From assembly GCA_002837195.1 (NCBI GenBank), contig KZ478061.1, positions 354,382-418,381 on the forward strand: 64,000 nucleotides of DNA, read 5' to 3'. This document shows positions 63,569 through 64,000 of the stretch, one piece after another. The stretch's first letter is position 1; the number at the start of each line of letters is the position of its first letter. Both the position numbers and the translations under genes were made by a program. The notes under the pieces are model-generated. The model did not search any database and was not told where the DNA came from. It worked only from the letters and a program-made list of their open reading frames with translations. The stretch comes from Enterobacterales bacterium CwR94. GTDB lineage: Bacteria; Pseudomonadota; Gammaproteobacteria; Enterobacterales; Enterobacteriaceae.

Positions 63569-64000
63569 ATGAAAAAGAAAGAAACGCTGAGTAGCGATGA
63601 TAAATCGCTGTTTCGCCAGCTTGCTGAAGGCACGCGCCGCATCAGCCACGACACCGTGGTACACAAGCCTGCGCCCAAAAAATTACGTGATGTGCCGCAG
63701 AAACGCCTGTTAGCGGAGCAAGTGGATAACAGCCACTATTTTTCCGATGAATTTCAGCCGCTGCTCGCCACTGAAGGTGCGGTGCGTTACGTGCGTCAGG
63801 ATGTGAGCCATTACGAATTAAAAAAGCTGCGCCGTGGCGACTACTCGCCGGAAATTTTTCTTGATCTGCACGGTTTAACGCAACAGCAGGCCAAACAGGA
63901 GCTGGGTGCGCTGATTGCCGCCTGCCGCCGTGAGCATGTGTTTTGTGCCAGCGTCATGCACGGTCACGGTAAACATATCCTCAAGCAGCAAACCCCGCTG
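63569..64000 (+). CDS. smrB: Endonuclease SmrB, 5' part
   Basis: First 144 codons of a protein closely matching E. coli SmrB, a Smr-domain nuclease that cleaves mRNA at collided ribosomes. The conserved [18 protein letters not shown] and the start of the Smr domain with the [13 protein letters not shown] motif are visible. The gene runs off the window. Divergent from prmB across 161 bases, as in E. coli. Confidence 0.95.
   Translation, partial: MKKKETLSSDDKSLFRQLAEGTRRISHDTVVHKPAPKKLRDVPQKRLLAEQVDNSHYFSDEFQPLLATEGAVRYVRQDVSHYELKKLRRGDYSPEIFLDLHGLTQQQAKQELGALIAACRREHVFCASVMHGHGKHILKQQTPL

Overview
This window is a stretch of chromosome from a gamma-proteobacterium of the order Enterobacterales. 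Nearly every protein aligns closely, from memory, with Escherichia coli or Salmonella orthologues, and the gene order follows the E. coli segment from nuo to smrB. Several blocks differ from E. coli: opgD lies next to nuo, yehWXY-osmF sits between pta and yfcD, a tct tricarboxylate block and an AraC/EamA pair sit between pdxB and flk, and yfbS, yfcE, yfcG, folX and a second argT/hisJ copy are missing. This suggests a relative outside Escherichia/Salmonella, possibly Erwiniaceae (Pantoea/Erwinia-like), but I cannot fix the genus. I see no phage, insertion sequence, tRNA, rRNA or CRISPR array.

Layout. 1-575: 3' end of opgD. 685-15714 (minus): the complete 13-gene nuo operon for respiratory complex I, with fused nuoCD. 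16386-17309: lrhA. Then a 950-base AT-rich gap, followed by alaA and yfbR (plus) and yfbT, yfbU, yfbV (minus). 22271-25699 (plus): ackA-pta, the acetate overflow pathway. 25758-29505 (minus): the yehWXY-osmF compatible-solute ABC importer. 29648-31981: yfcD, yfcF, yfcH. 32015-35066 (minus): the histidine/basic amino acid importer hisJQMP. 35358-45409 (minus): ubiX, purF-cvpA, dedD-folC, accD, dedA-truA-usg-pdxB. 45483-47265: a divergent AraC regulator and EamA exporter. 47171-52364: tctDE two-component system divergent from tctCBA. 52467-56571: flk, a rhodanese, yfcJ, fabB. 56744-64000: mnmC, yfcL, epmC, yfcA, mepA, aroC, prmB and the 5' part of smrB.

The window is mostly core metabolism: NADH oxidation, acetate production, purine and fatty-acid synthesis, folate, pyridoxal phosphate, chorismate, and tRNA and translation-factor modification. 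Between these lie uptake systems for solutes, basic amino acids and tricarboxylates. Regulatory sites can be read directly: a sigma-54 promoter with an NtrC site upstream of hisJ, a PurR box before cvpA, adjacent FabR- and FadR-like sites before fabB, a sigma-S-like -10 before osmF, 11-base repeats between tctD and tctC, and 12-base repeats 21 bases apart between the AraC regulator and the EamA gene.

I did not find a clear undescribed multi-gene system. The best leads are an orphan plus-strand terminator between accD and dedA that has no gene to terminate (candidate small RNA), the AraC/EamA regulator-exporter pair with its repeat operator, and the 95-base convergent overlap of the EamA gene with tctE.
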